From Zoogloea sp041904905 (lineage in GTDB: Bacteria; Pseudomonadota; Gammaproteobacteria; Burkholderiales; Rhodocyclaceae): a stretch of DNA of 53,244 nt. This document shows positions 51,895 to 53,244 of this stretch, piece by piece. The stretch covers positions 1 through 53,244 of the forward strand of contig NZ_JAYRMI010000025.1 of assembly GCF_041904905.1 (NCBI RefSeq), in the 5' to 3' direction. Below the pieces are notes generated by a model, which was not told the DNA's origin, did not search any database, and saw only the letters and a list, made by a program, of their open reading frames with translations. Within the stretch, counting starts at the first letter, position 1. Each line of letters begins with the position of its first letter. Position numbers and translations under genes: made by a program.

Positions 51895-52683
51895 TCAAGA
51901 GTGATGGTTTTTCGGGGTGCTGGCAAGCGCCGTTTTGGCCTTGTTCGGGCCCTGCCGGGGCGCACGGTAGGACGCCCCGTCGAGTGTCAGGCAATAGGCG
52001 TTGTGGCGCAGCCGATCGACGGTGGCGGAGGCCAGCAGGCGGTTGCCCGGGAAGGCCTGGTCCCACTCGGTGAAGTCGAGATTGCTGGTGACCACGGTGG
52101 CCGCCTGCTCATAGCGCTCGGCGATCAGATCATGCAGATCCTCGTCGGCCGGGGCGCGCAGCGGCTTCAGGCCAAAGTCGTCGATGATCAGCAGCGGCAC
52201 GCGGGCCAGCTGCTGGAGCTTCCGCTCGTAGTTGCCGATGGCCCGGGCCGCGTTGAGGCCCGCGAGCAGCTGGGCGCAGGAGGCAAAGACCACGTCCTGG
52301 CCCTGGCGCACCGCGCAGTGCCCGAGCGCCTGGGCCAGGTGGCTCTTGCCGGTGCCGCAGGGGCCCACGATGAGCACCGGGGCCCTCTCGTGGATGTAGC
52401 GGCCGGTGGCGAGGTCATGGACCAGCGCCCGGTTGGTCGAAGGCAGCCGGTCGAACTCGAAGCCCTCCAGCGTCTTGGTGGCGCGGAAGGCCGCGCGGCG
52501 CAGCCGGGTGGCGAACTTCTTCTGCTCGCGTCGGGCCAGCTCGTCCTGGATCAAGAGGGCGAGGAACTCGGTGTAGGCGAGCTTGGCGTCGATCGCCTGG
52601 CGGTTGCGCGCATCGAGGGAGTCGAGGATGCCCGAGAGGCGCAGCTGCTTGAGCTGCGGGGCCAGTTCGGTGGCGGGGTTCAT
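51895..52683 (-). CDS. istB: IS21-family ATPase IstB
   Basis: 262 residues from ATG 52683, with GGAG 7 nt upstream. The DnaA/AAA-like ATPase has Walker A GPCGTGKS, Walker B LLIIDDFGLKPL, a TSNLDFTEWDQAFPG sensor segment and the C-terminal RLRHNAYCLTLDGASYR typical of IstB helper proteins. It assists IstA in strand transfer and target selection. The gene looks intact. It follows istA by 40 bp. Confidence 0.95.
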   Translation of the reverse strand: MNPATELAPQLKQLRLSGILDSLDARNRQAIDAKLAYTEFLALLIQDELARREQKKFATRLRRAAFRATKTLEGFEFDRLPSTNRALVHDLATGRYIHERAPVLIVGPCGTGKSHLAQALGHCAVRQGQDVVFASCAQLLAGLNAARAIGNYERKLQQLARVPLLIIDDFGLKPLRAPADEDLHDLIAERYEQAATVVTSNLDFTEWDQAFPGNRLLASATVDRLRHNAYCLTLDGASYRAPRQGPNKAKTALASTPKNHHS

Positions 52684-52723
52684 GGTGAAGCTCCTTGGGT
52701 GGGGATGCCGGAGTGGCATCGGG

Positions 52724-53244
52724 TCAGTGAATCGAAGGGGGTTCGTCGGCGAAGAGATCGGCGGCGCCGCGGACGAAGCGGGCCCCACCGGCGTAGGGTG
52801 TGCTCAGAGGGGCCGCTGCGGCGGGTGCCAGATCGTGCCCCCCGGCGAGGATGGTCTTGACGGTGCGGTAGTGCGGGCTGTCGTGCGCCAGGGCCCGCTC
52901 GCAGGCCGCCTCGAGCCGCTCGGCGCCGTACTTGGCCTTCAGGTGCAGCACCCCCTGGGCCGCCCGCAGGCGCTCGGAGACGCGGTCCGAGAGGAGCCGC
53001 TCGATCAGCCGGGCACAGGCCGGCCCGACCCCGGCGGCCTGCTGCAGACACCAGGCGCGGTCATGGGCGAAGAAGGTCCGGGCCTCCGGCGGCAGGTGGT
53101 CGGTCACGGTGCGTCGTTCGCCGGGCCGGCGGCTACGGGCATGGACGGCCACCGGCTGGAAGTCCTGATACACCGTCACCACGCTGTCGGTGGCGCGCAG
53201 CCACAGGCGCTTGCCCACCAGCGTGAAGGGCACCGAGTAGAGCC
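52724..53244 (-). CDS. istA: IS21-family transposase IstA (C-terminal part; truncated by window)
   Basis: About 173 codons of the C-terminal end. YSVPFTLVGKRLWLRATDSVVTVYQDFQPVAVHAR is the beta-barrel region of IstA/Mu-type transposases (read here in parts), and TVTDHLPPEARTF and the following helical tail agree. The DDE catalytic core and the N-terminal HTH are beyond 53244. No frameshift is seen in the visible part, so the element may be active. Confidence 0.92.
   Translation of the reverse strand, partial: LYSVPFTLVGKRLWLRATDSVVTVYQDFQPVAVHARSRRPGERRTVTDHLPPEARTFFAHDRAWCLQQAAGVGPACARLIERLLSDRVSERLRAAQGVLHLKAKYGAERLEAACERALAHDSPHYRTVKTILAGGHDLAPAAAAPLSTPYAGGARFVRGAADLFADEPPSIH

Larger units (their letters stand above)
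51811..53244 (-). mobile_element. IS21-family insertion sequence (one end, continues past window)
   Basis: It contains istB complete and the 3' end of istA in the normal order. The visible terminus is likely the TG at 51811 (TGTCACTGACCGCC), followed by the repeated end sites expected for IS21 transposase binding: ATAGAGCCA (51828-51836) and ATAGGAGCCA (51851-51860), with CTCTGACCGG (51838-51847) and CTCTGACGG (51872-51880). The other end and the target duplication lie beyond 53244. Confidence 0.85.

Overview
The window is a high-GC stretch of a Gram-negative, probably betaproteobacterial chromosome. The best guess is the Rhodocyclales (Azospira, Dechloromonas, Zoogloea and relatives). This rests on the GroEL sequence, a groESL operon carrying both a sigma-32-like promoter and a CIRCE operator, the many TonB receptors and two-component systems, and the strong G/C bias at third codon positions. 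The genus cannot be fixed by eye. Most genes lie in tight operons with ATGA or GTGA overlaps.

Layout. (1) 1-5386: a TonB receptor, a periplasmic ABC-type binding protein and a hybrid histidine kinase (cut by the window edge), divergent from a NarL-type response regulator. (2) 5451-7575: a divergent FeoB-like transporter behind a promoter with a Fur-like sequence. (3) 7588-22952: a complete-looking MSHA / type II secretion / type IV pilus-like operon on the minus strand. It begins with a sensor kinase, a receiver protein and an HD-GYP protein. Next come an extension ATPase with a STAS domain and a two-motif MshEN (c-di-GMP-binding) module, a GspF/PilC platform, five prepilin-like proteins (one carrying DNRLRE-LamG-DNRLRE ectodomains, one with Ca2+-loop repeats), PilM/N/O/P-like alignment proteins and a secretin. 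(4) 23046-30876: a CzcCBA-like metal RND efflux operon with its own two-component pair and a small membrane protein. (5) 30978-33885: a roadblock-like protein, a small Ras/MglA-like GTPase and two unknown proteins. (6) 34190-41789: a cobalamin riboswitch followed by a membrane-anchored CobN-like chelatase homologue, a MotA/ExbB-like protein, a DUF2149 (ExbD-like) protein and a TonB receptor, an HmuS/U/V-like set placed under B12 control. (7) 41821-46646: groES-groEL and an OmpR/TctE-type two-component pair. (8) 46721-46796: tRNA-Phe. (9) 46983-49036: an AT-richer island with a reverse transcriptase, a SLATT two-TM protein and an upstream region that folds as a candidate structured RNA closed by a 9-bp stem. 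This is the likely anti-phage system of the window. (10) 49455-49622: a 21-bp tandem repeat with one inverted unit, followed by hypothetical genes, a YkgJ-like protein, a MipA-like porin and the end of an IS21-family element that runs off the window.

The three stretches that most deserve follow-up are the c-di-GMP-linked appendage operon (including an apparent non-canonical start for its ATPase), the B12-riboswitch CobN/ExbBD-like uptake operon, and the RT-SLATT-ncRNA locus with a direct repeat that could act as a template-realignment site. All calls were made by reading the sequence. No database search or folding program was run.
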